A stretch of DNA of 64,000 bases, from contig NW_026570244.1 of NCBI RefSeq assembly GCF_019649055.1, positions 682,001 to 746,000 on the forward strand. The letters run 5' to 3'. Positions 11,932-25,178 of this stretch are shown here, piece by piece. The notes beneath the pieces are model-generated. The model saw only the letters and a list, made by a program, of their open reading frames with translations, was not told where the DNA came from and did not search any database. Each line of letters starts with the position of its first letter. Within the stretch, counting starts at the first letter, position 1. Position numbers and translations under genes: made by a program. Source of the stretch: Paramacrobiotus metropolitanus. Lineage: Eukaryota; Tardigrada; Eutardigrada; Parachela; Macrobiotidae.

Positions 11932-14108
11932 AGGCTGGCCACACCCGCAACGGAGCGGAGCGGAAGGGAAGGGAAGCAGCATCCAGCACACAGGCCGCAC
12001 TTGTTAGTTTCATTTCGCAGCGACAGCGTACGTAGTTTGTACGTAGCGTGTTTTCGTGGTACAGTGTATTCATTTCGATTGGTTACCCTATTCGTTTTTA
12101 ACTCGTTTCTGAGATGCGCAACGTGAGTGGTGTAGTCGTTATTTGGCATTAATTTTTGTGGAGCCGTACGCGCCGATCCGACCTACCATACCTCCTCTTG
12201 ACTCTTCCTGTTCCCGATGTGGGGATAACTGTATTGGAATAATTCTTGAGCTGCATGCATGATTCATTTGTTTTCCTCTAGCCGCTGTAACTGTAATCTG
12301 TAATTGCTGTTAAATATATATGCCTTTGGCTTTTTGCCAGAATAACGTTAACGGGATGGAGGACGGATTGTTAAGGATCCGCCTTGTTGTTGGCCTGTTA
12401 TTTATTAAGGAGCGCTCTTGTCGTGCTGTCAATCTATCTATCGTTCTCTGTTTGGCTGCCTATCTCGTGGCTGCTGTGTGGCTCTGCTCTGCGCTAGGAG
12501 CGACTAGGACAGGCACGGTTATTATGATGGAGTGGGGGTGTAAATGTTGCTGGATGTTGAATAGTGGAGTGTTGGGAGGAAGCCTTGTGTAGATTGGCTG
12601 CCCCGGTCCGGATGGGTGTTGTGGTGTTAATTACCGTCACCGAAGGGACTGCACTTATATTTTGCCGGCTTATTCTGTATTATTTGGGTTGTGGAGGGCT
12701 GTTGATCGGCACTGGCAGTGGCCTTAATTGTGGCCGGATGGGAAATTGGGAATGGGACTGAGAGATGGTCAGGAATTAAATTGTTGTGCTAGCTGGCAAC
12801 GAGTGTGGCTCGTTGCGCCGTGCGGGGATTTGTTTGTTGGTCCAGTGGATGGGCTGGCCGCTGGCGGAAGTGCTTTCGTCGCCGGAATTAGGGATGCTCA
12901 GCAGGTAGCGCTGGAGGAATGGAATAGGCGTGTTATGCACAGTACCCTTAAGACGTTCTCCTAAGGGAACGTGAGAACCGGTGTCCGGTAGTAACTAGTA
13001 GCAGCCAGATACAGCGTGTTGAGACATTTTGGCAGCGTACAGGCCAGGCACGCAACTGCTACGTATCGGGCAGTTTATGTGCAGCCGTTTAGAATTTAGA
13101 TTGACTGCCGGCATTACTTAATTACAGTAGTATTACCGGCACTCGGATTAGAGTGGCACTGTGCCACGGTGCTAGTAAGAGGTTACTATGGAATTTCGGC
13201 GAATGGATTTCCTCATTACTGATGAAATTAATTATGTAGTCAACCGCATCCAGTAGCTATTTACGTGCCGGCCACTGGACCATCGTAAAGGAAGGCAGAG
13301 ATTATTTGTGGTGGAACGCGGACTGGAGTGCAGCATCGTCGGCAGAAATTGCTGCAGAATGCATGTCATGTGTAATGTGTACTGGCCCAGATGACTTGGC
13401 AGGTGAGACTCGTGAGAGTGCTGTAATACTTACTTATAGTAATACGCTAATTAGACGCACGGATGCGCTCGTCCATGAACAGACAGTTACAGACTGCTAC
13501 TGCGCTGCCTTTATTGCCGGTATGGCGGTATGCAGAGCAAAAAAATTGGCAACCGTTTCATAACACAGTCATAAGCGTTCTGGGCTGTGTTGGATTCACT
13601 GCGAGTGTGGTTATATTACGGCGATACTAGATACAGTAGTAAGTTGGTACCTGCGCAATACAGAAGATGATAAGCAACCGGTGGTTGTTCTCGTTGCGCC
13701 AGATATTAGCCGCGGGCTCCGTGGGTGGACTGTTGGCGTGCTTGCCGAACGGCGACCGCGTGCAGCCGCTCACGCCGCTTACTAGGCCAAATTCATTTCG
13801 CGAGCTTCTCAGTTCTCATGTGTGGCAGAAATTATGGCCATGATAACAACGTGATTTTCGTCTCCAGTCCGCTTCCGTATTTCCTTATGATTATAGTGGA
13901 TTCTTTTCTCTTCCTCATAATATTATATCTTTAGTAACAATCATACTGGATTTCGCTTACTGTCCGCTGTACAGCGGCTTCGGAATGAGTCATATAATGG
14001 ATTTAGGCGGTAGTCTTTTATTACACAACCGGATAGCGATGCGCCGTCCATTTAATTAAGACGCTTTGCGGCATATATCCCAAGTGTTTCACGTGGTAGC
14101 GTGCAAAA
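11932..14108. other. Intergenic: SRSF1 3' UTR and LRR-gene upstream region
   Basis: The part up to about 12970 is GT-rich and probably includes the SRSF1 3' UTR. Open frames at 12320-12964 lack any recognisable motif. The rest is AT-rich and featureless to me. Confidence 0.4.
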
Positions 14109-17100
14109 ATGCCGCCGTCAAGAGGGTTCTTGTCCTGGTTGATCGTGGTGTGTCTGTGTGTCAGGATGTGTTTCAGCGAGATCCCCAGCCTGCCGCGCTG
14201 CCCCCTGGATCTGGACGCCCTGAAGCCCTGTCTCTGCGGCACCCCCATCATCCGCGGTCTGCGCATCGCCTGCCCCGGCGTCAACCTGCCGCAGCTGGCC
14301 AAACGCCTGCAGCTGCTGCAGGGCACGCGCATCGCCATCTTCGAGCTGCGCGCCGGCGTCATCCCGGTGTGGGACGCCAACCTGGTGGGCAACATCACCC
14401 TCCTCGAGGTCACCCTCTTCAACAGCCAACTGCGCAATGTCGGCACGCGCATCCTCGACGCCTCCGCCGCCCACCTCACCCGCCTGGCCCTCCCTGGCAA
14501 CCTCCTGGAGGAGGTCCCGCCCGTCGTCGGCACCTTCCCGGCGCTCCGCGTCCTCGACCTGTCCTACAACCGCATCGCCAGCGTCCCGCGGGACCTCCTG
14601 CGCGGCCTGGTGTCCCTCCAGGAGCTCAATCTAGCCGGCAACCTCCTGCGCAGCGTCGAGGCCGGCGCCTTCGCCGGGCTGTCGGCCCTGACGCAGCTGA
14701 ACCTGGGCGCCAACCTCCTGCAGCACATGCCCGCCCTGGGCTTCGGCTACCAGCACGGCCTGCAGGTCCTCAACGTCAGCGCCAACAACATCTCCACGGT
14801 CTCCGCCACCGATCTGCAGAACCTGACGAACCTCTACACGCTGGACCTGGCCTTCAACCGCCTGGACGACGTGGACGGCGGGGCCTTCCGCGCCAATTTA
14901 AAAATCGTCTACCTCTTCCTGGACCACAACCAGCTGACCGGCCTCCCCGCCGGCCTCTTCCCCATGGGCATGGCCGTGCAGAACCTGACCTTATCCTACA
15001 ACCGCCTGACCGCCTTCCCCTCCGACACCCTCGCCGGCCTCTTCAACCTCGTCGGCCTCTTCCTCAGCCACAACGCCCTGACGGAGGTGCCTTCGCGTCT
15101 CGTCACCAACAGCTTCCACATCGCCACCGTCGACTTCTCCTTCAACCCGGCGTTGAGCGTCGTCCGTGGGCAGGCGCTGGACGGGCTGAAGAACTTGAGC
15201 AGCATCTCGCTGGCCTTCTGCAACCTGACAAGCATCGAGGCCGGCGGCCTGGGCGACCTGCAGGGCGTGACGGCGCTGTACCTGAACAACAACAATTTAT
15301 CGCAGATGAAGGCGGCCGCTCTGGGCTTCCTGCCGGCCGTGCAGCAGCTGCAGCTCAGCCACAACAACATCTCGAAGCTGAAGCTGATGGAGATCTCGGG
15401 ACTGCTGGGCGTCATGACGCTCAACCTGTCGCACAACTTCATCCGCACGGTGTCGCCGGGCGAGATGCCCCGGCTGCCCATGTTGATGACGCTGGACCTC
15501 AGTTTCAACGGGCTGCAAGAGGTCATGCCCGGCAGCTTCAAGGACTACCTGTCGCTGCAGCGGCTGTACCTGCACAGCAACCTCCTAAGGGCGGTCGACG
15601 CCTCCACCTTCGGCAGCATGAACAGCCTCCTCGAGGCGGACCTCAGTATGTGGATAATATTATTTTGTACTTTTATTTCATTTATGTATTATAAGTTACT
15701 GTTATTTTTATTTTGTTTTGTAGGTAAGAACAACATCTCCAATTTCCAGCGGTTCGCTGTGAGCAAACTGCGCAGTCTGCGCCTGATCAAAGTGGACGAC
15801 AACTTCGTCACTGAGCTGTTCCAGGCGCCGGGCAGTCTGGCGATCATTTCCGCCCGCAACAATTCCATTAGCAGCATCAAGGGCTCCAGCTTCCCCGTGG
15901 GCATCCCCCTGACGACGCTGGACTTGTCCTTCAACAACGTCAGCGAGCTGGAGCTGGGCGCCTTCGCCCACCTCGGCATCATCGAGACGGTGAAGCTGCG
16001 CGGCAACGCCCTGAGGGCGGTGCCCAAGAAGGAGCTGCAGAACCGCGTCACGCTGCAGCACCTCGATCTGGGCCAGAACAGCATCGCCGGCGTCGATTAC
16101 GACGCCTTTGCGGGGCTCAAACTGCGCAAGCTCTATTTGGACACCAATCAAGTACGCATTCTCATATCGAATATTATTACTCATTCATATTACATTTTAT
16201 TTAGCATTTTCATATTGTTGTAATTTTATTTTCTTATATTTTAATTTTTTATTTTCTTATAAATCTGATTTTTTGAAATCTACATTTATCATTAATTTAA
16301 AAATATTTCGCAGGTGTATGTCACTATTATATAATAAATATAGTATTTGTTAAGTAATTGTGTTTTTTCAATTCTTAATTATGCAGTATTGGCCGTAGTG
16401 GATTGATTGACTGTTATGTCGCTGGGTAAACATAAATAAAGCCTTTATAATTTATTAAGTAAGTAATAAATAAGTAGCTTTTTCGCTACTTCTTAAATAA
16501 CGTTTTGAACTGTTTTTTGAATGTTTTAAATAGTTTTTTGTTTGATTTTAATTACAGTACTTATTGCTTTACGCGTATCTCGTTGTAGATTGTCCGGTTT
16601 AACGAGACGGCGCTGAACGGTCTGGCCGAGCTGTCGGAACTGCGTCTGGACGGCAACCGGCTGCCGGCGTTGGACTCACAGCTGCTCCGCGGTCTGCAGT
16701 CGCTGACGTCGGTGGATTTAAGCGGGAACGCCTTGACGGACGTGGCCGGTGACGTGTTCAACGACCTGTACTCGGTGCGGCGCGTGTCCCTGGCCGACAA
16801 CGCCCTGGGCACCCTCCCGCGCCGCCTCTTCGACCGCAACGCCTTCCTGGAGAGCGTCGACCTCAGCGGCAACCGCCTGCGCGTCCTCCCCACCTACCTC
16901 GAGGAGGCGGTCAACCGCCTGGCCGTCCTCAACGTCTCGCGCAACTTCCTGCAGGAGATCCTGGGCGCCCCGGCCCTCCCCTGGCTGACCGCGCTGGACC
17001 TGTCGCGCAACGCCCTCAAGCAGCTGAGCGTGCACGCCTTCAGCAAGATGCCGCGCCTGCAGCGCCTCCTGCTGGACCGCAACCCCCTGGAGATCCTCTC

Positions 17101-17782
17101 CGACGCCGGGCTGAACTGCGACCTGAAGCAGCTGAACCTGGACTACACGCTGCTGCACTCGGTGCCCTTCTCGCTGCTGCTGTCCCTGGACCAGGACAAC
17201 AGCTCGCTGTCCTTCCGCAACGTCAGCATCTTCTGCGACTGCCGCGCCGTGGGCCTGCAGGAGCACCTGCGGCGGCGGCGGGACCCGGTGGTGGTCGACG
17301 CGGTGTGTGCCGGCACGGCCACGCCCATCGTGGACGCCGCCCTGGGCGCGGACTGCGAGGCGTCGCGGCAGGCCATCGACAAGCTGCTGGACGCCAAGAC
17401 GGTGCTGGACCTGCGCGCGGTGCGGGCGGGCCGCGCCGTGCTGCTGCAGTGGGACACGCTGGTGGCCGGGGACATCTTCAGCTTCGGCCTGAACGTGGAG
17501 TACGCCAACCGGTCGGTGCACGCGCCCAAGACGCGCCTGCCCTACCACACCAGCCAGTACGCCGTGCCCGACCTCTCCTTCTCCACCACCTACAAGGCCT
17601 GCGTCCAGAGCTTCGACTCCCTGGGGCGGGCGGTGGGCTCGCCGGCCTGCAAGCTGGTGCAGCTGGCCTCCCTCGACACCGCCGCCGCCAGCGGGGCGGC
17701 TGGTGTGGACGCCGCACGGCTGTCTGCTTTCTCGTTAATGACTCTCTTCACTGTTGCTTTCTTTATGCGTAGTGTATGTTGA
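14109..17782 (+). CDS. Secreted or GPI-anchored LRR/FN3 adhesion protein (chaoptin-like)
   Basis: Exons are 14109-15645, 15724-16151 and 16589-17782 (stop TGA), with phases 1 and 0; 1052 aa. Residues 1-23 are a signal peptide (core LSWLIVVCLCV). A cysteine-rich N-cap follows (CPLDLDALKPCLCG). Residues about 80-860 carry roughly thirty 24-residue leucine-rich repeats with consensus LxxLDLSxNxLxxV. Residues about 866-912 are an LRRCT cap (FCDCRAVGLQEHL). Residues about 926-1017 fit one fibronectin type III domain. The last 20 residues are hydrophobic (FSLMTLFTVAFF), as in a GPI signal. Both introns fall inside repeats. The architecture resembles chaoptin, connectin or artichoke of arthropods, which are cell-adhesion or matrix proteins; the exact orthologue is not clear. 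The FN3 domain argues against strict chaoptin orthology. Confidence 0.85.
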
Positions 17783-18015
17783 CATCCGGTGGGCGTTGTC
17801 GGCTGCGCTGTTAGAACGCTTGCCTTTTATGGACCTCCTTATTAGTTTTCCTTGATTATAGGTAAGCGATTCGGCATGGTATTTTCATTTTGTTGTGGCC
17901 AATGGATTAGCACAGTTTTGATTATTGCTGATCTCGATGCTGGTGCAAAATTGAATGACACTTATTTCGACACTGTTCGGTGTCATGTGCGAATCCTCGC
18001 AAAGTGGAGAACGGA

Positions 18016-18021
18016 AATAAA
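18016..18021 (+). terminator. Poly(A) signal AATAAA for the LRR gene
   Basis: AATAAA 234 bases downstream of the LRR stop codon, in AT-rich DNA. It is the first canonical signal after the gene. Confidence 0.4.
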
Positions 18022-18266
18022 CTTAAAAATTAATATAAATGTATTTATTTCATCAATCATACATTTACTAAGTAATTGCTTATCGAATTTTCATTATACT
18101 CCTCACCGGTCAACTGGTTAACTGGCGAAAGACGGGAAGAGTGCATAAGCGCGCATGATCGACGACGGTTCATCAATCGAAGATGATTACGATGCACAAT
18201 CCGAGTGTTTGTATTTGATGATATCTTTATGTAAAGTACTGTCAGATATTGATTTTGGCGCTGTAT

Positions 18267-18318
18267 CAGTGCCGCTCTACAGTACTTACTATAGGCTACA
18301 GAATGTAGAGCGGCACTG
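18267..18318. repeat. Perfect 14-bp stem hairpin
   Basis: CAGTGCCGCTCTAC at 18267-18280 and its exact reverse complement at 18305-18318 flank a 24-base loop. The stem does not continue outward. It could be a foldback remnant or a short structured RNA; it is too short for a canonical microRNA precursor. Confidence 0.6.
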
Positions 18319-20044
18319 GCTGTATAAAAGCATAAGAAAGTACTGTATCTGATCAGGGATGTTTGTTACTCCGCGGGGCAGCAGCTACATGCATACTAGC
18401 GTAATTTCGATAGGCCCGAATGTGACGACACCGGAAACGGAAATGAGAAGCAATAACGCTAACAGGAGCTTTTACCGTGGGGCGGCGACTCCTTTACAAT
18501 GCCAGCCAGCATCGCGCTTGCCGTGGCCCTTGCACAGACTGCACACTCACTCCACTCTCACAGTCAGAGTTGAAGTTGTTGAACCTTCCGCGTTCAACTG
18601 GTCTGACTCTTGTGAGTGATGATATGATTAGACATAATTTTTCGCAGTTTGATACTAATGTATCTGAGCTGTTCCGTCACCGTGTGCTTTCTCCAGCCAG
18701 GCTCCATCGCAAACTGATGGGACGATTATCGCGTGATTTCGTGTTAGGTTAAAAGTTAAGCCTGAAGAAGTTGGCACAGTTGATGCTGTAGTTGTCGCAT
18801 CATTCTAATTTCTGGATGCAATCATACAATAGTAACACTCACTGTAACAGTACTATATCTGGATGAGCTGGGAGAGTTTGTTTTGATCCTGCGCTGTGGA
18901 GAGCGATTCCCTTTGACATTTGAAGGGAAGTATATTCCGGGAAAATCGGCTGTGTTGTGACTGTTGTCCGGGGGAACAGTGGTGGTGGCAAGTTGCAACT
19001 GGGCTGAGATTGGTTGTGGCGAGTTATTTGTCGTGGAGTTAATCAGTTGATGGTCGATCGGGGGGCCTTCAGCTGCGAGAAGAGTGCTGTGTTCGTTCCT
19101 TGCCTTGGGCTTGGGGCGAGTGCGTACGTCGCTGCGGAGTGAGAAGCGATTGTTCAGTCCAGGCTGCAACCCAGTTGGCAGTTGGATTGGCGTCGGATGG
19201 GTTGTGCAGCTGGATCAACCTGAAGGCCTGCATCCGCATCAGGGGCCTGCGACTCACAGTGGCGTCTGGGAGGACGCACGCTGCCCTGCACAGCACAGTC
19301 CCACCGCTTTTTACTTCTGCTAGTGCGCGTCTAAGCGTCTGCCCGCACATACAGCCGAAGAGCGAAGGCCTTCTTTCCCAGGTGAGAACTGGGAAGAGTT
19401 TAACAAGTACGTAATACTCTATTGCGATGTTGTGGTGAGTCTGTGGATCAGGTACGGCGCTGCACGTACTCCTACTGTGTAACAAGGGGCAGTTTACAAA
19501 CCAAAGTGCACACTTGAAGACTCGGATGCTGGATTACTGGATGCCAGTGGATGGTGTTTCTGGGGGTTGACCGTTGCACCATCAGTTGCGAAGCAGTACA
19601 ACTTACTTGCCGGCTGGTGAACTGTGAATTCTTCGTTATTCGAAGGATCCACAGCGCCGCAACCAGTAACATTTCGCCTAGCTACGCTAACAAATGTCCT
19701 TGTTTTAAGGAGGTGCGGTGCGTCTGTCGGTGATCCGTGGCGGTTGCTGCGTGCTTCCGCTGCAGTGGTCCGCTTTGCTCTTGCCGAAGAGGTTTCAACA
19801 GGCAGCTCAACGTTTGGCTACATCGCTGCAGTCGGACTGGAGGCGATTGGTCCGCGTCCTGGCTGATTAAATCTGTGGCAAAGAATTGTGTCCCAGTCTG
19901 CTCTTCCCTGGCGCCACACATCCCCTACCTACCTACCGCGCGAAGCCGTTAGATATGCCGTCATCCACTGAGCCATCGCCGTTGTCATTCCACTGACTGA
20001 TTCACGGGCGCCGTCAGGCTGTGAGCTGCTGGTTGACTGCGGGC

Positions 20045-20052
20045 TATTTATA
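20045..20052 (+). promoter_or_regulatory. Possible TATA box for cyclin Y
   Basis: TATTTATA lies 79 bases before the cyclin Y ATG, so a start site near 20075-20080 would leave a leader of about 50 bases. A spliced leader from further upstream is equally possible. Confidence 0.25.
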
Positions 20053-20130
20053 GCAGACACGAAGCACTCTTTCCGCGGACTGAAACAGTGATCGCGCCGA
20101 GAGACAGCGGAGTCACCGGCCAGCGCCGCC

Positions 20131-21715
<1,585 letters not shown>

Positions 21716-22672
21716 AGAGTGACAGCAGAGAGCGCCGATTAGAGCGCTTTATCCTTTGGGCCGACAGCGCCAAACCCGTGAGATGCCCGGGGCGGCCCGG
21801 CCTGGTGATTCTTCTTCGATTTCCCTTTCCGCCGGCTTCAGCGTTCGGTTGGGTTTTTTAGCTTTTAACCTGATCCAATCCAGTGGAATCAGTAGGTAAT
21901 TTGTTTTCTATTTCGGTTTTATCCTTTTTTAAACAAACTCTATGTATCCGTTGCCCGTATCGGACCTGCTATTGCAGCTTGAGCATTCTGTGTTTCTACT
22001 GTTATGTTGTTCGTGTACTGTACGTTTCGCGCTGGTTGACACGGGGCGGACTGTTTTGGGGATGCTCCACACTCGGATGTCCGCAACTGCCGGGCTCTGA
22101 TCGTGATTCGGTGCTTTGTGGGGATGTTTGCGTTTTGTGATACGCATGTCAGTCATGAATCAAACCAATCCAGCTCATACAAGCGGTCGTTCGTTTCCGG
22201 CCTTACTATACTATCGCTTCCGGCTATATAATTATATAGAAGTATACAAGTAACGCCTTTCGTGCTCGGCAGCCCTACGTTTGCATGGTCAGAAGCCATT
22301 TAGTTCGCATAATGCGGTGTTTGCGCTGTAAGCGTCAACGTGGCGAAACTGACAAACCACGGATAAAAAGGCATATGTCCTGATGAGCAACATTTTATAA
22401 CAAAACCATTGAACTAAACGCACACTTACACGGGCATTAGACGATCAACAGACAACAGTCAACTCAACAGTATAAAGTAGGCAACAAAATAAACAGCAGC
22501 CAAACTATATCAAATATGCAAAGATGAATAATCTGCTATCGAATTCCGTTTCATCGCACCGGGACGACAAGTGAAAGGAGCGTAGACAAACTCTGCTGAA
22601 CAGTTAGTTACTCTGAAACTTCCAAGGCGCTGCAAACAACAACATGGTCAGCATGTAAAGGATCCCGTCCGG
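21716..22672. other. Intergenic: convergent 3' regions
   Basis: AT-rich sequence between the stops of cyclin Y (+) and the Ly6 gene (-). An AATAAA within AAAATAAACAGC near 22489 could serve cyclin Y. Nothing else was seen. Confidence 0.4.
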
Positions 22673-25178
22673 TTATCTCCTCCTGAGACAGGTCAGAAAA
22701 AGGACTGTCGCCGCCGTAACTCCTAGGAAGGGCGTCCGGGCAGTCGCGGAAGCGCTGCTGGACTGCTGCGTGGTGACCAGCGGACTGGTGACCTTGGGCA
22801 GATCCTCCCGGCCTTCCTGCACGGTGGGGGAGCGGGCCGTGCCCAGGGTGAGGGGCGCGGTGGTGGCCGTGGAGGGGCTGCCACTGGCGCTGCTACTGGC
22901 GGGCTCCTCCACTAATTGCGCGTTGCAGCTGTCGCGGGCGCAGTGGCACACCTGCAGACTGCCGTTGGCGTGGTTCTGGCAGCCCCGCCCGTCCACCGGA
23001 ACACTGGCCGGCGGCGTGTTGGGCGCCCGGCCGCAGCCGCGGGACACTTCCGTCACCACCTCTGCATATGCAAAAGGTCACGACTTAGAATGGAGGTTTC
23101 CTTAGTAAATCAGTTAGCAGTAAAGGCTGACCTTTTCCATGCGGCAGCACCTGCTTCGTCACGACGAGGTGGCACACCTCGTGCGCCACGGAGCAGGCCT
23201 CCAGTTCCGCGTCCTCCACGTTCACGCAGGTTTCCAGGATTTCCGGCACCGGCGCACACACGTAGCACTGAATGGCGTCCACGCTGGGCACTCCTGCAAA
23301 TTACCGGCACAAGCGTTAATGGATATCAGCAAAATACGGTCAAATTGCCTGTGTTTTTGTTGAACGCAGCTCACAGTGCTGTACGATATCGGCAATTTTA
23401 CATCTGGGTGCTAATTGTCAGCGTAGCACAATTTACACGCATACAGTGGGTATACACTATAAAGGTCCAGAACGTGTACGTTCCCAGCGTATAACCTAGG
23501 CTGAACACATTCGAGCGAGTGTACAATGTACACTTATATACATATATAGCTCATAGTGTACATATCGACGTAATGCTGTCCCCGCATAGTTACTAATTTG
23601 TGGGACGCACTGCTCTATATATTACTGACACTGCGCTCTGTGAACATAGCTGGACATCCGGTGCAGCACGACAATTACACGACAGGTAGGATGCCCTTTA
23701 ACACCGCATTGCTGCCGTTTAATTTGCCCGTATTTCATTCACAGAATGATAACTGCAAGTTGCAACCCGATGGGCCGCAATCAAGTGCATTAAGCGGAAG
23801 CGCAGCGCAATATGCCGTGCTGGACGCACATGAAAAGATGATTTATTCAAGTGGAGCAGGATGAGCGATAAGCCGCTGCGCTCCGGCTGCGTGCCGGTGC
23901 CAGCGCCAGTGAGCTGCACTGGACTGGACGGGCAGCGAAAGAGGCGGCCAGTGTTACGCTGTGCATATGCAGGGACAGAAAATAGGACAGCCAGTTGGCC
24001 CCGCTCGCGCGCTCCCTCCCGCATCGCCTAATGTGCTGCGACATCATCGTGCGTGATGCATTTTACAATTCAGGCAATTCCTCGGCGTACTATATATCTT
24101 GTACGTATAAACGGCCAGTCCGGCCCTTTCAACGCCATGCAAATGTCCGGGCATAAACAGCCCGGATTAACTGTGGACCAGTTAACCCCGACCGGCATCG
24201 ATTGCGTCCCGTTCCCGCTAATTGTTTTAACTGGCGTTGCTGCATTTACGCAGCAGACGGATTGGCTCATCTAATACTGCTAATTGCGCACCCTTAATTC
24301 GAGTAGGCCAGCACATGTACACGCGTAGTGTGTGAGCAATTTGTAGGGCACTTGATGGGCCGGCTCAAGTAGTCAGCGCGGCGGTATTAATTTGATGGAT
24401 GTCACTTGTCCAACATCGACCTGATCGGCGCTGATTGCGCGTTGCGGCCGTGTTAGCGCTTGTCGTTGCAATTTAAAACGCTGACCAAGGTGTTGCATGT
24501 GCACGATATGAATGGGCAGCGTATGTATCGGATACCGCGGCGTATATAAATGTGCCGGCTGACGGCGGTTAGTGTTTCTTTCCCGCAGTAGTTCACTGGC
24601 GCACTTGACAATTAACAAATGGAGCACATCCGAGTAAATAAACTCCTGCCAACGGCGCACACAGTGGCACACAGCAGAACTGTGTTTGCCGAAGAGTGCA
24701 AACGGCACAAGTGCGCGTGTACACCGCCACCGCAAACATGCCTAATGGACATTTAGATCAACCGCAGAACAGAACGAATTCACACATGTGAACACGGGCT
24801 ACCGACAATCATAATCACCCCATGAATGAATGAATGCATCGGCACTCAGCTGACTGGCCGTAACGGCCCAAACCGGCACCACCGCGCCGTAGTAACATCA
24901 ACATATCGCCGCGCTCTTCAGCCGCACGGGATGTGTATTTTCCACGCAGCGCTATAAACCGGCGTCCATTAGTCACTGCGGATAAATAAACAAGCCCTCG
25001 ATCGGGCCGGAGCGGATCGGAGCGGGCGTGTACTCGAGTGGGCCTAACTGGGTTACGCGCAGGTACAGCCAGCCAAGTGACCAAGCGCCGGATAAACAGT
25101 CGGCATAAAGCCCTATAGTCATCGCTACAGCGACTTCTCACCTTCGTTTGTCAGGAGCAGGACGAGCAGCAGCGCCAT
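22673..25178 (-). CDS. Secreted Ly6/uPAR three-finger protein, membrane-anchored
   Basis: Minus-strand exons are 25178-25142, 23293-23132 and 23061-22673 (stop 22675-22673), with phases 1 and 1; 195 aa. Exon 1 encodes the signal peptide (MALLLVLLLTNEG); an in-frame ATG at 25223 would add 15 residues. Mature residues about 14-105 form one LU domain with ten cysteines, beginning IQCYVC and ending HCARDSCN, the diagnostic Cys-Asn close. One NGS sequon is present. A Ser/Thr/Ala/Pro-rich stalk of about 60 residues follows. The C terminus is hydrophobic (GVTAATVLFLTCLRRR). A GPI anchor is usual for the family, but the terminal Arg-Arg-Arg would also fit a short membrane helix. Family members modulate ion channels and receptors or organise septate junctions; the specific role here is unknown. 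Confidence 0.85.
23294..25141 (-). other. First intron (1.85 kb) of the Ly6 gene
   Basis: Bounded by a GTGAG donor read from 25141 and a TTTGCAG acceptor ending at 23294. Open frames inside are short and unremarkable. Confidence 0.6.

Larger units (their letters stand above)
17783..20130. other. Intergenic: LRR 3' UTR and cyclin Y upstream region
   Basis: Contains the LRR poly(A) signal and the 18267-18318 hairpin. A possible non-coding first exon donor lies at about 19380 (CCCAG|GTGAGA), upstream of cyclin Y. No protein-coding gene was recognised, although open frames of up to 138 aa occur. Confidence 0.4.

Noticed and set aside
14066-15694. 542-aa open frame overlapping the LRR gene in another frame
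   Set aside because: It is a shadow of the GC3-rich LRR exon: rich in Pro/Arg/Gln, no domain, while the other frame shows perfect leucine-rich repeats and a signal peptide.
16718-17548. 276-aa antisense open frame
   Set aside because: Mirror of the LRR coding exon; composition (Val/Gln/His/Ala) is what GC-rich coding DNA gives on the opposite strand.
18267-18318. Canonical microRNA precursor
   Set aside because: The continuous stem is only 14-15 bp with a 24-base loop, shorter than a normal precursor; kept as a hairpin only.
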